Assembly (NCBI GenBank): GCA_030549495.1
Contig: JAUIRK010000305.1
Location: 310,001-374,000 of the forward strand
Direction of reading: 5' to 3'
Source of the DNA: Nectonema munidae
Taxonomy: Eukaryota; Nematomorpha; Nectonematoida; Nectonematidae
DNA length: 64,000 nucleotides
Shown: positions 40,470 through 53,800 of the stretch, piece after piece
Layout of the letters: every line of letters starts with the position of its first letter
Numbering within the stretch: the first letter of the stretch is position 1
Translations under genes and position numbers: made by a program
Notes under the pieces: model-generated
The model's database searches: none
Told to the model about the DNA's origin: nothing
Seen by the model: only the letters and a program-made list of their open reading frames with translations

Positions 40470-40559
40470 ATGAAATTACTTCAAGTTTTCGCCGTTTTGG
40501 ATCTCTTGTTGTTGATTGGCCACACAAAGCTGAAAGCAAGTCTTATTTTCCTCCGAAAG
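40470..40559 (+). CDS. CPEB exon 4 (RRM1 middle)
   Basis: 90 nt between TTTTGTAG| and |GTAACG, with phases matching both neighbours. Encodes DEITSSFRRFGSLVVDWPHK then AESKSYFPPK, the helix and loop of RRM1 that is nearly invariant in CPEB2-4/Orb2. Confidence 0.93.
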
Positions 40560-41639
40560 GTAACGAATGTTTACATTCATTTTTACTTTACTCGATTCTA
40601 CAAATTCTTCACTTTTCTATAATCATTTATTTATTTATTTATTTTCTTCCCTTATCAATTAATTCCTTATTTACTGATATTTACAAAAGTGTACACCGTT
40701 TCACACATTGAACGCACAAAAGCTTAATCCTTGCTTTTTATTGGCATATATCCATATTAATAAATATTCATTTTAAACGTTGAATACCCTATGCAATCGT
40801 GTATACGTGATATAAAACAAAATTATGAAATAATTTTTGATACCAATCACATATTTCGAGTTTTGTCTCGCCTTTCGTTTAATTCAAGTTAACGAAATTC
40901 CGAAACTTTTTTTTCCTATATTTTTTTTATAGATTCTCTTATTACCTCAAAAATAAAGGAGACGAAATATAAGCTACATTTCCATTATATTTTATTATGA
41001 GGTTCGTACTATTTTATTATAAAATTTGTTCAAAAATCCAAAGTTCACATTTTTTTTAGGACGAATGTAAAATTCAACAGAATTTATGAGATTGTTAGTC
41101 TTTAGTTCATAATACAAGTAAAAACTCTTGAGATACCATATTCAGCTCTTCTGAGTTTTTATCTGTGCTTTGATTTAATTCATCACGTTCAGAATTATGA
41201 GGTTGATGTTTGCTCCTGTTATATATCTGAGTCTGCAACACACGATAGTTTATTAACTCTCATTACTAAACAATTTTATGGTAACTTAATCCGTATAAGC
41301 CACTACAAAATGTAGTTTATATTTTTTTTAAACATATGAACAGGTATTGCATAAAAAAGTATTTTCTCTCGGAAAATAAGCCTGTCTAAGCTCAAATGAC
41401 TAAAATTTTCGGCGTGTAGTATATTTTTGTAAAAATAATTAAATTTATATAGCATTAATCTAAAAGTGAAAGACCATGAATTTATAGAAAAATTAAAGCT
41501 AGCTTTAAAAAACAAGTTTTTTTGTGGACAAAAAGGCCTGGGTTATAGTTAATAAACAATAGTGAGTTTGTATATAAGTACATTTAAACTAATTAAACTT
41601 TTATTGAATTTAAAACAAACGAGAAACTTTTCAACTGCA

Positions 41640-42900
41640 CAGTTTACAGAATTCTTTTTTCATTTTTTTTTCTATGTTTTGGGCATATTGATTTATTACA
41701 AAAATTACATCTTGATCGTGTAGATTTTTTACATAAACAATTTTATTAAGTATATATGTATGAGATAGAACTTTTAGTCTGATTTTCATGTATTTTAAAT
41801 CCCAAAAGTTATCCCGCATTTTTTATTTCGCTGTTCAAATTTTTCCAATTCAAGCGTTCACATTCAAAAGAAAAAAAGAGTTTATAACATAAATTCTTTA
41901 AAAAAAAATTTTTTTGACATGCTGTAACCGTTCTTTTTAGCCAGTAGGTATGCATCATGCCACGAAACATCCAGCATATTGTAATTAAGTAAAACTGGCC
42001 ATTGATTTGTCTTACGACCACGAGTAAACTCTTCTATTATTGAGTCCATTGTATTAACACCCCCTTTTGTGTGATTATAATCAATTATAATTTTTAGTAA
42101 ATTTTGTTTCTATATAAAGCGTCAATAAAGAAGGAATTTCTTCTTTTTACAGTTTTGAAAACAACAGGGATATCTTTTTTGTTTGTTCTGATGGTTCCAA
42201 GGAGAGTTAATTTTTTTTCAAAATATCTACTTATGTGAAGTAAAAAATCGGTCTGTAATGACTTCGCGTCCATTATTTTCATATGGTATAAGAAGTTTGG
42301 TGACAACATCACTTGAGAGATTTTTATGAACAGAACCGTCCTTCTTTTTTTCTGAATATATATAAGAATTTAATGCAAATCCACTTGTAGATTCGCACGC
42401 CCAAAAAATTTTAATGCCATATTTTCGAAGCTTTGATGGCATGTAGATTCTACCTGAAAATTTTCCTCTTTCCCACAAGCGATACATTACGTTCTTTCTA
42501 GCAGACATGAAAGTATATCTTATATCGTTAGCTTTACGATTAGTAAATTTCATAATAGTTCTAATAATTATTTCAGAATAAAAAAATGGAACCAATCTTT
42601 TTCATTTACCAAATTTGTTAACATTTTTGATTCACAATTGAGAATATTTCTTCCTCGTGATCTCTTCTCAAAAGGTATGTTAGAATATTTTATTTTCCCA
42701 CAAGTAGAAATTGATGAAAAGTCTTATTATTTTCATCATCATCATCCTCGGAATCTTCGAAAAAACGCTTATATCACCATCATCTTCAACTTCAGTGTCG
42801 TCAGCGGGGAGATCATTAAAAAAAACTTTTCTCATCACTCTCTTGACTTTCATCAGTATAAATTTCAGACAAAATAATTTTTTGAAGGAAAACGAGTTTA
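41640..42900 (-). pseudogene. piggyBac deletion copy
   Basis: On the minus strand: an acidic N-terminal region (SEIYTDESQESDEKSFF, about 42870), FTNRKANDIRYTFMSARKNV, then directly RIYMPSKLRKYGIKIFWACE, GFALNSYIYS, NGREVITDRFFTSH, GGVNTMDSIIEEFTRGRKTN and a C-terminal Cys-rich domain (CLCKKSTRSRCNFC..ICPKH) near 41700. About 100 residues between RKNV and RIYMPSK, including the first catalytic Asp (DEQL), are deleted, and GVD reads GVN. Frame changes occur near 42240 and 41900. Its closest relative in the window is the 61.0-kb copy (TYMPSKPRKYGLKIFWASEA). Confidence 0.8.
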
Positions 42901-45763
42901 TATGGAAAAATCTACTCTAAAAAATAAGCAACAGAAAAACCTACAAAGAAACTCTATAATGAAAAACAAAAAAGATGTGTGATGCTACAAAATGTAGTTG
43001 CATATACGGATGGAGATGATTTATCGAATAACCAGTCAAACCACACTATTATGATGCGCTTTTTTCAAAGACAACAACTGAAGATAAAATAGCAATCGTA
43101 ATAGCAGGAAATAATATCAATGTTAAAAGTTTTACAATAAGAGATAAAAATCGAAAGTCTAACTACAAATTGTATCAGCATATTCGGATGAGAGTTAATA
43201 AAGGCTTCCTAATATCCAAACCTCTTCAATAAAGCATGTGAAATTAAATTAAATTATGGATTTCTATTTAGAAATCTTGTTATAATGTCAAACATATATA
43301 CGCTATCAAATTGTATACGGGAGAAATGTTTTCAGTTTAGATCAAAACTGACGCATGGTTTTGGAATCTCTAGAGTACTATATTTAGAGCATCAAAATAT
43401 GAAGAGTTTCTCAATGAAGGAATGTTGTTCATTCTAAGAGGTGTCAAAATCTTCTCACTTGTGGGAAGGTGGAATAAGTTAACGAATTAATGAAGCTCAT
43501 AAACATGTTTTATGAAATTTTCTTTGTAAAGCTAGATACATCATTATAAAACAGAAGTAGAATTGAGCGTGACAAAAATTTCACAGAAGAGTATTGCCTA
43601 TTAATGGAACTCTATTAGTGGAACGTTGGAAGTTCTACGGGAAAAATCTTTACTCTAATGCAAACTAGAATCGTATAATCCATAAATTTAGCATGAGAAG
43701 TGACACCATCCTTAAAACTGTACTATCGTCTCAACATAGCTGTTGTCGCACCAGTTGTGTAGCCTCCCTATTTTCTCCATTTCAAATAGCATTTCCTGAA
43801 AAATGAATTCATCATTCGATAGATGATATCTCTTCAGACATTTTATAATTTATTTCAAGATAAAAAGCACTTGTGAAGATTTGGCTGTGTCTGGCTTTTT
43901 TACATTATATTTGAAGTGCAATTTTTCCTTTCTGTTTTAGAGGAAATGTATTCCACATTTCAGTATTGTTTCTTGCAGTAACACATTTTTTGCAAAACTA
44001 TGTATTGTTTTCATGGTATTTTGTATTAAATAATTACATCTTTCTGCGTGCTTAATTCCTTTAACATTTTTCGATCATTATACGTGTATACATTTTTAAA
44101 TTCCACCTATAGAAAGATAATTTTTTTATCAATAATTCCCTTTTATTAAACTTTATGAAAGTCATAATAATAATTTAAAAGTATTGCCTTACGGTTAAAA
44201 ATGCTTCACAAGCTTAAAAACATTTCCACATACGCTTATATAGTAAAGAAATATATGCATGCAAAGTTGATAATAATTATATATATTCTTAAAATTGTTT
44301 TGCGGTCCGCATAGCAAAGCAGAAAAAAATTAAGTTAGCTATATCATATGAAAACTGACAGTATTTTGCAAAAATGTTGGAAAGTAGTTTATATGAACTG
44401 CTCTTAAATTTTGTCTTCACACCACGTGTAACCATATGGCAGTGGCAGATTTAGACAGGATGCAATCCCCCATTTTTGAGTATATCAATGCATACCATTT
44501 TTTGATTGGTTGCGGCTCCTCAGTGGAATGCTAGCTCTTAATTTGACTCTTTATTAAAAAGGTTGACAGCCACGATCTTAACAAAATCGTTTGAAAATTA
44601 TCAAAATAGTTGTGTAGGATAGAGTGAGAATTGTTTCTTTTCGTCATTTTTTACTTTGAATTTTATTTTAAATAAAACTGTTATACCGCGTTCATAAACT
44701 TTCACGTTCAAAATCTAACTCAGAGGTTTCTAGAAACAATATAAATTATTATAGTTTTTTACCTTAAAATAGACGAAAAAAAACCACAAAATTTTGATAT
44801 TTCAAAAAAACGCCACAAATTTGATAATTAAAAAAGAAGCAAAAAAACTGTATTAGACTGCGCAACTCTTTAGTTCGTTAACAATGATGATTCCTATATA
44901 TTTTACTTTTATCAATAAATTATTTGCTTTACACATAGTTTGGATTGTAGCATCTAATCTATTTCTTGATAATTTTGCTATTTCTACCCTAACTTCATTT
45001 CTAATAAAACTTGCTGTTTGCATCTTCATCATGCCTTATGAAAACTATTCTTCATTTTATAACGAAAAAATGAAACATGGCATAGCTTGTTATAAAAAAT
45101 GGTATGTTACAAAAAAAATTCTCATTTTTCCAAATCGGTATAACTTGGTGGCCTACTCTTTTTCATCTAAAAATGTTTTCAATTATCATAGTAGTAAATC
45201 GAAAAAGAAGTTTAAGAATTCAGACGTAAAATGATGATTTTGAATTTTTCTTTTTAATAACTTTGATAAATATTATAGAATGTAAAGGGGTATTTGTTTT
45301 CAAAATTCAAAGAAACTAGGTCAACCGTATAACGCCCTTTACCAAATTAATGCTATCTACCAAAAATGGATTTTCATAATATGACAAAAAAGGAGAGACT
45401 TTTTATCACAATGATAAAATATATCAGTGCCTTTGATTTTATTTATTTTTTTACTGTTATCATGCCAGAAAAGAGTTTAATATTGATTAATGCTTTAATT
45501 TCGCCGATTTAAAGTTTAAATTTTTAAAATTCGGAGATAAGCCCGGAGTCATTAAAATATGCCGAGATTGTTTTGACAGTATAGTATGTATTCAAGTGTA
45601 ACATTTTTTATGCTCGAATATCTTTCACATAAAATATTGAATTTTGTTGAAATTTTAAATACAGATTAAGAGTATAAAAAAAATATTATGTTAAAATTTT
45701 ATCTGATTTAAAAGAAAAAATAAAAGTTACAACATAAAGGGTATTAGGTCTATATATCGTGTG

Positions 45764-46682
45764 CGGACTGAATGCCTAATGGACAAATTGTCTACTACAC
45801 ATTTTTATGCTAATAAGGCCAAAAGAAGGATCTAAGGAAATAAATTGAAGGAAGGATGAGAACATTTCTTTATTAAGAAGGTACATGATTTAATGACACA
45901 CATGGAAAGAAATGAACTTTTTAACACTACAAATTATGCGCTATAGACGACCTTAGATAAGCCAAACCTGTACTATTGCCATAATTATCATAAAATTTCT
46001 TTATTCCTTTGGATTAAAAAATTGTTTCTTTTGGATGGTAGAGTAGCTAAATTTGTTAAATTGTCCCGATCAAAACCAGCTCGTAAGATTAAAACTTGTC
46101 CATTTTTTCTTTTACGGAAAAATAAAAATGTATATCTTCATTAGATTGCAGCGATCGTTCTTTTATGCTTTCTTTTCAGTGAACAGTTGCGGGTTTCATC
46201 TAGGGGATGTGAATTGCTATTCTGCATCTTATTGTCACAAGTAATAATGCATTTCGCACTGCAAGAATCCCGTTTTTCGCATCCCCAATATATGCGATTT
46301 TCTTTCTGTTGACAACATATGCAAAGCCTTAATATAGAAGTTTTTTCCACCTTTTAACAAAAAAAGGCAAGAACAAAAGTGAAGTAATGTGGAAATATGC
46401 AAATTGATCATTAAGTTGTAGCTTATGAGGAGGTACTTTGGTAAATAGGTAGTTAGACTGAGGTAAACTATTCCTAAGAACTAGTATCTACGCACATACA
46501 CTCTCTATATATACAGTCACACACTCTCTCTCTACATACACAGTTTATTTTTCTATCTAAATTATCCTTAAGTCATTTATTTCTCTCTTTGAGTAAAGCC
46601 TTTTCTTTCAATAAATCGTTTTTTGTCCTTATAATCATAAAAAATGTGCATTAGTCATTTTGTCCATAAGGCATTCAGTCCG
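45764..46682. mobile_element. 919-bp TIR element with scrambled piggyBac pieces
   Basis: Ends match as about 62-bp inverted repeats: left CGGACTGAATGCCTAATGGA, inverted right CGGACTGAATGCCTTATGGA, continuing through ACACATTTTTATG..TAAGG. No TTAA or other clear target duplication is visible at the edges. Inside on the minus strand are a piggyBac-type Cys-rich segment (LCICCQQKENRIYWGCEKRD, 46350-46141) and a fragment of the RDNL region (46029-46108) nearly identical to 49167-49250. Their order is reversed relative to a normal transposase, so the interior is rearranged. Non-autonomous. Confidence 0.7.
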
Positions 46683-47256
46683 TTTACCATGTATACATAC
46701 ATACATATATTGATGAATATTAGTTTTAAAAGATCTCTACGTCTCATTCAATACAAATTTTGAGATTGAATATTGATTAAACTATATTCCCAATAAAGTT
46801 AAAATTACGAGACGACAACTTTTCATTATAGTTATGAAACTTTGGATTCAAATTTATATTTTATTCATAATTGAGGCAATGCAAAAGGGACTCATTAGCA
46901 AAGACATAAGAACTTACTTTTAACTATTTTTTAATCGTTATTTTCCTCTTTTTAGTCAAATGATGAGGCGTAAAAACGTTTGAAGTTATATACTAACATT
47001 TGAACCTGAAATTTCACTACGTTATGATATATATATATATTAACACGTAACCTTATCAAGCTTAGAACTTAGGAATCATTTACCTTTATTGTATTTTTTT
47101 TATAATAAATCTTTGAACTGTTTCGCTTCTATTTATTTTGAAGAAATGATATAAATTAAAGGACTCATTTTACATTGCATAATTAATCCAATCTCACCCT
47201 ATAATCATATATTGTGTTAGCAGGTTAGATGTGCTTATTTTTATTCTTCATTTTAG

Positions 47257-47375
47257 GCTACGCTTTTTTGCTCTTTTATAACGAATCCTCCGTACATGAT
47301 TTGATTGAAGCTTGCTATCAAGAAAATAGAAAATACTTTCTCTGTCTTTCTAGTCCTACCATCAAAGATAAAGCT
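47257..47375 (+). CDS. CPEB exon 5 (RRM1 end)
   Basis: 119 nt, acceptor ATTTTAG|GC, donor AAAGCT|GTGAGT. Encodes GYAFLLFYNESSVHDLIEAC, containing the RNP1-equivalent GYAFLLF, then KYFLCLSSPTIKDKA. Phase in 1+2, out 0. Confidence 0.93.
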
Positions 47376-47928
47376 GTGAGTTTATAGCAATGATTCACTA
47401 TTTTATATTTATTGCATTTGCTTATCTTTTTAGTTTAGTTGTCTTGAAAATTTATGTTTAAATAATGAATGTGCATAAATCAGGTGTAAAATATTTTTGA
47501 AGCAATTAATAATAATTCTTTTCAAAAAATAAGCAATATGTAAATGTAACGGATTTCATTTTTCTTCTTAAAGCCTTCTATTCACTTTTATATTGTGATA
47601 GTTTGAATGGTTTGAGCTAAAAACTGTGTACGTTGTTACGATTGTCAAACTTAAGTAAATAAATAACACACCACTAAAACATGTGTTAACATGAAAGATT
47701 AAGTTTTATATCTAGGTAGCGTTTATTATTTTAATAGTCAGTAATGGATACTCTTTTTACCAAGCGTCTACAACGCTCAATTTCAATATTCAGATTACTT
47801 GTAATACTTATCTTAGCTTATTCGCTCAACCAAAATAAAATATTTTGATTAATCTCTCTTCTGAGCTACTTGAAATGATTAAAGCAAGGATTTTTCATAT
47901 CACTTCTTTTTTTTTTGAATATTTTTAG

Positions 47929-48043
47929 GTTCAAATCAGACCTTGGTTATTGAGTGATGCTGATTTTGTGCTAGACGGTTCCCAAGCTCTTGATCCTCGA
48001 AAAACTATTTTTGTTGGAGGTGTTCCTCGTCCGCTCAGAGCTT
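47929..48043 (+). CDS. CPEB exon 6 (inter-RRM linker and RRM2 start)
   Basis: 115 nt. Encodes VQIRPWLLSDADFVLDGSQA and LDPRKTIFVGGVPRPLRA; IFVGGV is the RNP2 of RRM2. The donor is CTT|GTAAAA, so the last base joins TT of exon 7 to give Phe where family members usually have Val. Confidence 0.92.
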
Positions 48044-48105
48044 GTAAAAATGATTTAGTCCCGTTTTGCTTTGCTTTTACATTACATACAAATGTGATTT
48101 ATTAG

Positions 48106-48287
48106 TTGAATTGGCTTTAATAATGGATCGCCTTTATGGTGGAGTTTGTTATGCTGGAATAGACACTGATCCAGAGCTTAAGTATCCGAAAGGTGCGGGC
48201 CGCGTTGCCTTTGGTAATCAGCAGAGTTATGTCGCTGCTATTTCCGCTAGATTTGTTCAGCTTCAACACGGCGAAATTGACAAAAGG
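48106..48287 (+). CDS. CPEB exon 7 (RRM2)
   Basis: 182 nt after a 62-nt intron. Encodes ELALIMDRLYGGVCYAGIDT, ELKYPKGAGRVAFGNQQSYV and FVQLQHGEIDKR, the strongly conserved RRM2 of the family. Ends in phase 0 at AAAAGG|GTACGC. Confidence 0.94.
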
Positions 48288-50620
48288 GTACGCAAATATT
48301 TTCAATTTATAGAGGGTACCTTTGTTGAAATTATTAACGATATTACATTACGTTAAAATTAACAAAAAGAAATATAATACTTAATGAGAAATAGCAAAAC
48401 TTTTATTGGAGGAAAATATCTCGAAAATAATTCTAATTTAATAGTTTTGTTTGCGGCTCCCTGCAAGTAGCCTGCGTTTTGCTTTCTTCTGTTTTATTTA
48501 TATGTGTGTGTTTGACTGCATGCTTTTTATTTTATGCGAAAGTTGTTATTTACAACTTTGTCATGTCGAAATTACAATGTATGTGAATTACACAACAATT
48601 ATCACATATGAGTATGGTCTATCTAGCTCAATGTTAGAATGGTATATACTAACTAAATTGTTTTTCTCCCAAATAAAATCTTATTTTAAAGATATTCATA
48701 TTTTTTGTTGCTTTTAGCAAATCTGGAATTTCTTTTTGTTTGTCACCACTGTTCTAGTAGCTGGCAAATCTTTCTCTAAAAGATATTCTAGCAACTCAAA
48801 GTGAAGTAACAATGCATATAGATGTTTCTTTTTGAATTATAATACGGTTCACTTAGTTTTGAGACTATTTTTAGCGAGTCGTATTTCCATCCAAAGTTTT
48901 GTATTTTCAACAAAGAATAAAACTTTTTACCCCATATTTAGTGGGCTCTGATGGTATTGTGTGTAACCTTTGAAAGTGTAGAGTTGCTCATCTATCTTTA
49001 GGAAACCTGACGGAACATAATATTTTATTGTGTCATGATGAAATAAGTTGGATACATTTCTAACCGTAGCAATGTCTGTTTTTGTTTTTTTCTTGTGACT
49101 TATCATGAGCGATGTTGTGAAGAAGTCGCTATTTTTCGACATGCAGCATCTAAAAATGGGCGGATATCTTTTGGATGGTAGAGTAGCTAAATTTGTTAAA
49201 TTGTCCCGATCAAAACCAACTCGTAAGATTAAAGCTTGTTGTCCATTTAACAGACTATCAAATCTTCATCTGAACTCTTTGTTCTCAATTTAGTTTTAGA
49301 GAACCAGATTTTTTTACTTAATAAATTTTGTTTAGAAAATTTTCTCTTAATTCCTAACTTCGATGAGACAGTGTTTAAAAAAGAAAATTTTTAAATCTTT
49401 TAAAATTTGAAAAAAAATCTAAAAACGAATAAACTCGATATTTTTCGTCACAGCTGGCTTTAAATTTTATGCATTCGAATAGAACTGTACTTTTTCAACT
49501 CTAATGAAAATATTTCATGAAGCTCTGAATGGGATTAGGGTGTGGCCAATAAAGACATACGTATACAGTGATGTAGTCAACATTTTTATTTGGAGAGTCA
49601 TAGTGGGGTACTTGTATAGTTTACCAGAATTCATTAGGTCAACAAATGTTGCTTATACAAGCTCGTTAGTATTAGCAAAGGATAAAAAATTAAAAAAATT
49701 ATTTAATTTTTATAAAAAAAATCTTATTTTTCATCCGATTAATTGGTACATCCCTACTTTGTTCATCATGCATATACACTATTTCTTCTGAGGTAACTTC
49801 AATTTCATCTCAGGTAAAAATATATTCTTTAGAAAGTTTCATTTTCTTACCCACGTCATTCTATTGACTTGAATTGGAAATTTTTGAAAATGAATAAAAA
49901 AACAATAAAAAATAAATTAGAAGTATTAATTATTATTATTAAAGATTATCAACAAAACCTGGAAAGAAAAGCAGAAAAAATATAAATTTGATCCTAAATG
50001 AGAAATTAAAAAGGATATTTGTCCACAGATGTAGACAATTAGGCAAAATGCAATGTTTTTGCAAATATAAATAGCTATTAATTACAATTCAAAATCTGTT
50101 ACTTTAAACTAGTATCGTGAGGAATCATGTTCTTTTTTGAAATATCGGAATGGCATCTGAAAATTTCATTAGAATCGTGATTTTAATTTTTAGGAGTATA
50201 TTTAAAAAAGTTAAATTTAAATAAATTAACCTTAAATTTTATTTAAAATTCGATTTATTGATGTTCCAAATCCAAAAATTAAATGATTAAAATATATTTT
50301 GAACTTTTTTACACGACGATTGGGAATCGCAATTGTATATTTTTTTAGAAACGGAATCGTACAAATTTTGTTTTCGATCGTCCCATCAAAAGAGATAAAT
50401 GCTATTTATAACATCTGTGTTCAACTTCAAGAAATGAACATTTACACTATTTAACAACTTGTCGTCTACTACACATGTTTACAGGCGTGTAAATTAGAGT
50501 TCAGTCGTCAATGCGAGAATGTTATTTATTTTTTAAATATTAAAGGTTACCCTTCATCAACATTTTAGAATGTAGTGAATTTAATTTTTAATCGTCTAAT
50601 GTTTTGGTGCTTGCATTAAG
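48288..50620. other. CPEB intron 7 (2.3 kb)
   Basis: Contains the piggyBac fragment 48927-49260 and otherwise AT-rich sequence without recognised features. Confidence 0.5.
48927..49260 (-). pseudogene. piggyBac fragment
   Basis: Minus-strand frames read ALILRVGFDRDNLTNLATLP, PIFRCCMSKNSDFF, VRNVSNLFHHDTIKYYVPSG, then FLKIDEQLYTFKGYTQYHQS with the first catalytic Asp (IDEQL). Only this N-terminal half of the catalytic core is present. The outer 80 bp (49167-49250) recur at 46029-46108 with about two mismatches and a small indel, so the two fragments belong to one recently active subfamily. Confidence 0.75.
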
Positions 50621-50848
50621 GTCGAAGTTAAGCCGTATGTTCTGGATGACCAAATGTGCGATGAATGCGGCGGAAGCAAAAGCTGTGGTAAGTACGCGCC
50701 ATTTTTTTGCTCAAACATCACCTGTTTGCAATACTTCTGCGAATCTTGCTGGAGCGTTGTTCACTCGCGCCCAGGAAAAGAGTTTCACAAGCCTCTGGTC
50801 AAGGAAAGTGGAGATCGCCCACGAACCCTTCCCTTTCGATGGTATTAG
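50621..50848 (+). CDS. CPEB exon 8 (zinc-binding domain, C-terminus)
   Basis: Encodes VEVKPYVLDDQMCDECGGSK, a run of paired cysteines (CDEC, FFC..ITC, FCESC) and the closing His pair (VVHSRPGKEFH), then RPRTLPFRWY and TAG at 50846-50848. This is the CPEB ZZ-type zinc-binding domain, which binds two Zn ions and supports RNA and partner binding. The usual C-terminus PFRWC is PFRWY here. Confidence 0.95.
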   Translation, partial: VEVKPYVLDDQMCDECGGSKSCGKYAPFFCSNITCLQYFCESCWSVVHSRPGKEFHKPLVKESGDRPRTLPFRWY

Positions 50849-53800
50849 AAATAGCGAAATGAAAAATCGATTGTTTATTCACACTTTCTTCTATTACATA
50901 CGCCTTCTAGTATACCCCGTGTGTTCGCGCATCTATTTTCAATTATATTTATAATACTCATAGATTATGATGCCTTCTCATATCAAATATATCATCAACA
51001 TATATGATTGATCTCGAATTAATTAATGCATAGATTATGTAAATATTTCATTATTTTACCTATTTATTCCTGAAGTCGTTTACTTTTCCATCAGCAGCTT
51101 TCTACAATTTGAATTGAAAACCTTTCCACGAGAACCTGTTATTTATTTATCCTGCAGATTGCTTAGCTTTAAGCACAGTTTCCCTTGATTTCATTTCAAG
51201 TACCGTTGTCTGCTTTTTACGCTATATTTTTGCCTAAACATTTTACCATCAGTATTGACATTTTAAAGTGTATTTCTATATTTATTTTTTTAATGCGTCA
51301 ATATTTTTTCACTCTAGTCAAAATTATCTGTTGAAATAAGAAGTTTGACTTTATTCGCATCTCTCTCCCCATCACATTTATACATATTGTATATTTCAGC
51401 TTCTATCCTTCTTTCTCTCATATTTTCTTAGCATTTATCCCATCTCTTTTGTAGTTTTTTAATCTACTTTTTAAAGCACCTTCTTACAACCACATTTGCA
51501 CTTTTAAATTTTGATGGAAACAGTAACCATTTTTTATTTTGCTATCTGTGCACCTGTTCCATTGCCTCCGTGTGTGTGTGTGTGCACTCTCAATTTTGAG
51601 TGAAAACCCTTTTTTAAATACATTTCTTTTTTAATATTTTTAAATTTTTTACTCTGCTTTTGCTTATTAATTTTTTACGCTTTTTAACTTCTTATTGTTG
51701 TTTTTGCTGTCATCATCTTCATAATATTACACAAATTCAAACAATTTCTTTATTTTCTTCTACCCATTTAACACTCCACACCAGACTCGAGAGTACATCT
51801 TTTGAAAATTGTGCAAGTAATCATAACGATGAATATTTATATTTGCTACTACTACAAACGCGAAACAATAATTATTATTAATCTATTTTCAATTAAACAC
51901 GTCAAACTTTTAAATTAACTGGCCTATTTTTTTATTTTATTTTTTTTAACGAATTTTACTGTGTTTTACTTACATCTATATCATTATTTTTGATCACTTT
52001 TAACCTACATTTGTTTCAATATATACAAGCATTAGTATTCATTGTTTAGTATACAACATTATTGCTTTGATTACATTTATTATAAATTTTTGCCCTTTGA
52101 AAATTTTTACGATCCATCTTTGAAATGGAAAAGTTGCCTTTGTGTGTAGTTGTTAATAACTTGAAGATGTTTTCCATATATTTTTGTTAGAGAGTTTTTA
52201 CTTCGCTTTTTCTTTTTCCTTTTGAAACTTCTTCAAGCATCACTTGTTCACAATTTAAGTGTGATATTTGGATTTTTTCTTTTCTTATGTGTACTACGTC
52301 TTTAATCATTAAAAATATTATAATGCACACACTTGTTGATTTCATCCAATACTTCATCACCTGATCAATTAGTTTCTTGTATCGAGCGACACCTCTCACT
52401 CCCTAATACAGAAGTATATATATTCATATATTGCTATTAACTAATTTGTATTCATAAATTCCTGTGTATTTTTCATTTTACTTATTTACAACACATACTA
52501 TAATAATCATCAAATTCAACTCGTATACCTCATTAAACTGATATTAATAATTGAAAATGCAACTTTTTTTCTCTGTTTTTCTATCCAGAAAGAAATTTAT
52601 TATACTTTATCCATGTGTTGAACATCATATTTACACAAAATAGATATTCATGCCTATTTTTTATTATTTTTCGCCTATCTCGTACTTACACACATTTACA
52701 GATGATTAATATTATTTGTGGAAAACATATGCGCATATATTTTTGTTGTTTATAATGCGATAGAATATTTTATTAAGTGGTATACAGTAAATACGTAGTG
52801 TATGTTTTTTGATATCCAACGTAGCATGCGAGCACTTTGTCACGATTCAATAATATCCTCATTATCATCATCGATATTTTCTGTATTTTAATTGTTTTGT
52901 TTATGACACATTTTAAAATTGCTTTTTTATTTTTTTAAGATGAATTATTTGTTGTTTAAAATAAATATTACAAAAGTAATGTAACTTTTCACTTTCAACT
53001 TAATATATTGGAACAACAGTCTTTTTTTTCTAACTTTCGTTTGGTTAAGATTATAAAGTAGATGGTGGCATTAAGTTAAATGAGCGTTCTTAATTTCACA
53101 GTTAGTAAATATATAACGCAACATGATTCAATTTTCCATTCTGCAGACTAATAAAGTTCTTTATCAACTATAGCAGTGACGGGGGAAGGGGTTGCCATTT
53201 TACATTACCTTTCCATTATATCCTTATAGCTGAATTATTTCCTTACAAATTCCCGGACTTTTCCTAAAATAGTAGCTGCATCTTTTGATACCATTTTCAT
53301 GATCGATCTAATCGAATTTTTCAACCAAATTTTGATATTTAATGTCTATACCTATCACTTAGTATCTAAATTAGATACACTCTTTAAAATTTATAATCGT
53401 TTATATACTTTCAAACCAGAGGCGCACATCCTCAAAATTATTGGGCCGATTTTTTTTGGAATTTTCAAAATTACTATTCAAGCAATCCTTTAGACTATAA
53501 TGTATACAGCGCATACGTGAATTTATAAGACTACTTTCTATTTTTTTATACAAAATTGATGAAATTTAAAAATACTTCTAGCGAAAATATTTTAATTAAA
53601 TTTACATAATGCATATATACTAGTTTTTTTGAATCCAAAATTATTGGAGGCAAATAGACTTGTGCGCCTTTGTTTCATGCATAACACTTATATACATACT
53701 TTTCTAATAAGCCTCTGTAGCAAATGTCAATCAAAATTTTTATTGCCAATAAGGTTGTCTACGAAAAAATTCATTCAAATTTGAAATAAAATATATTTCT

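Larger units (their letters stand above)
40560..47256. other. CPEB intron 4 (6.7 kb) with piggyBac debris
   Basis: Contains a minus-strand piggyBac deletion copy (41640-42900) and the 919-bp TIR element (45764-46682). 42930-45760 has no recognised feature apart from a 116-codon hydrophobic open frame at 44884, which I do not trust. Confidence 0.5.
23197..50848 (+). other. CPEB2-4/Orb2-type gene, whole locus
   Basis: Eight exons, 23197-23643, 26511-26910, 35131-35556, 40470-40559, 47257-47375, 47929-48043, 48106-48287 and 50621-50848, join in frame to about 668 residues. CPEB proteins bind U-rich elements in mRNA 3' untranslated regions and switch translation on or off through poly(A)-tail control, in oocytes and at synapses. 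The RRM wording (DWPHKAESKSYFPPKGYAF, MDRLYGGVCYAGIDTDPE) is that of the CPEB2-4/Orb2 subgroup rather than CPEB1/Orb. Introns range from 62 nt to 8.2 kb and carry piggyBac and MITE debris. The first exon is tentative, and earlier or alternative first exons may exist. Confidence 0.9.

Noticed and set aside
44884-45234. 116-codon hydrophobic open frame
   Set aside because: Phe/Ile/Asn/Lys-rich composition expected of AT-rich DNA; no motif, splice context or homology recognised.
51900-51960. Cytoplasmic polyadenylation elements in the CPEB 3' region
   Set aside because: UUUUAU-like runs are as frequent across the whole AT-rich window, so they cannot be called functional from sequence alone.
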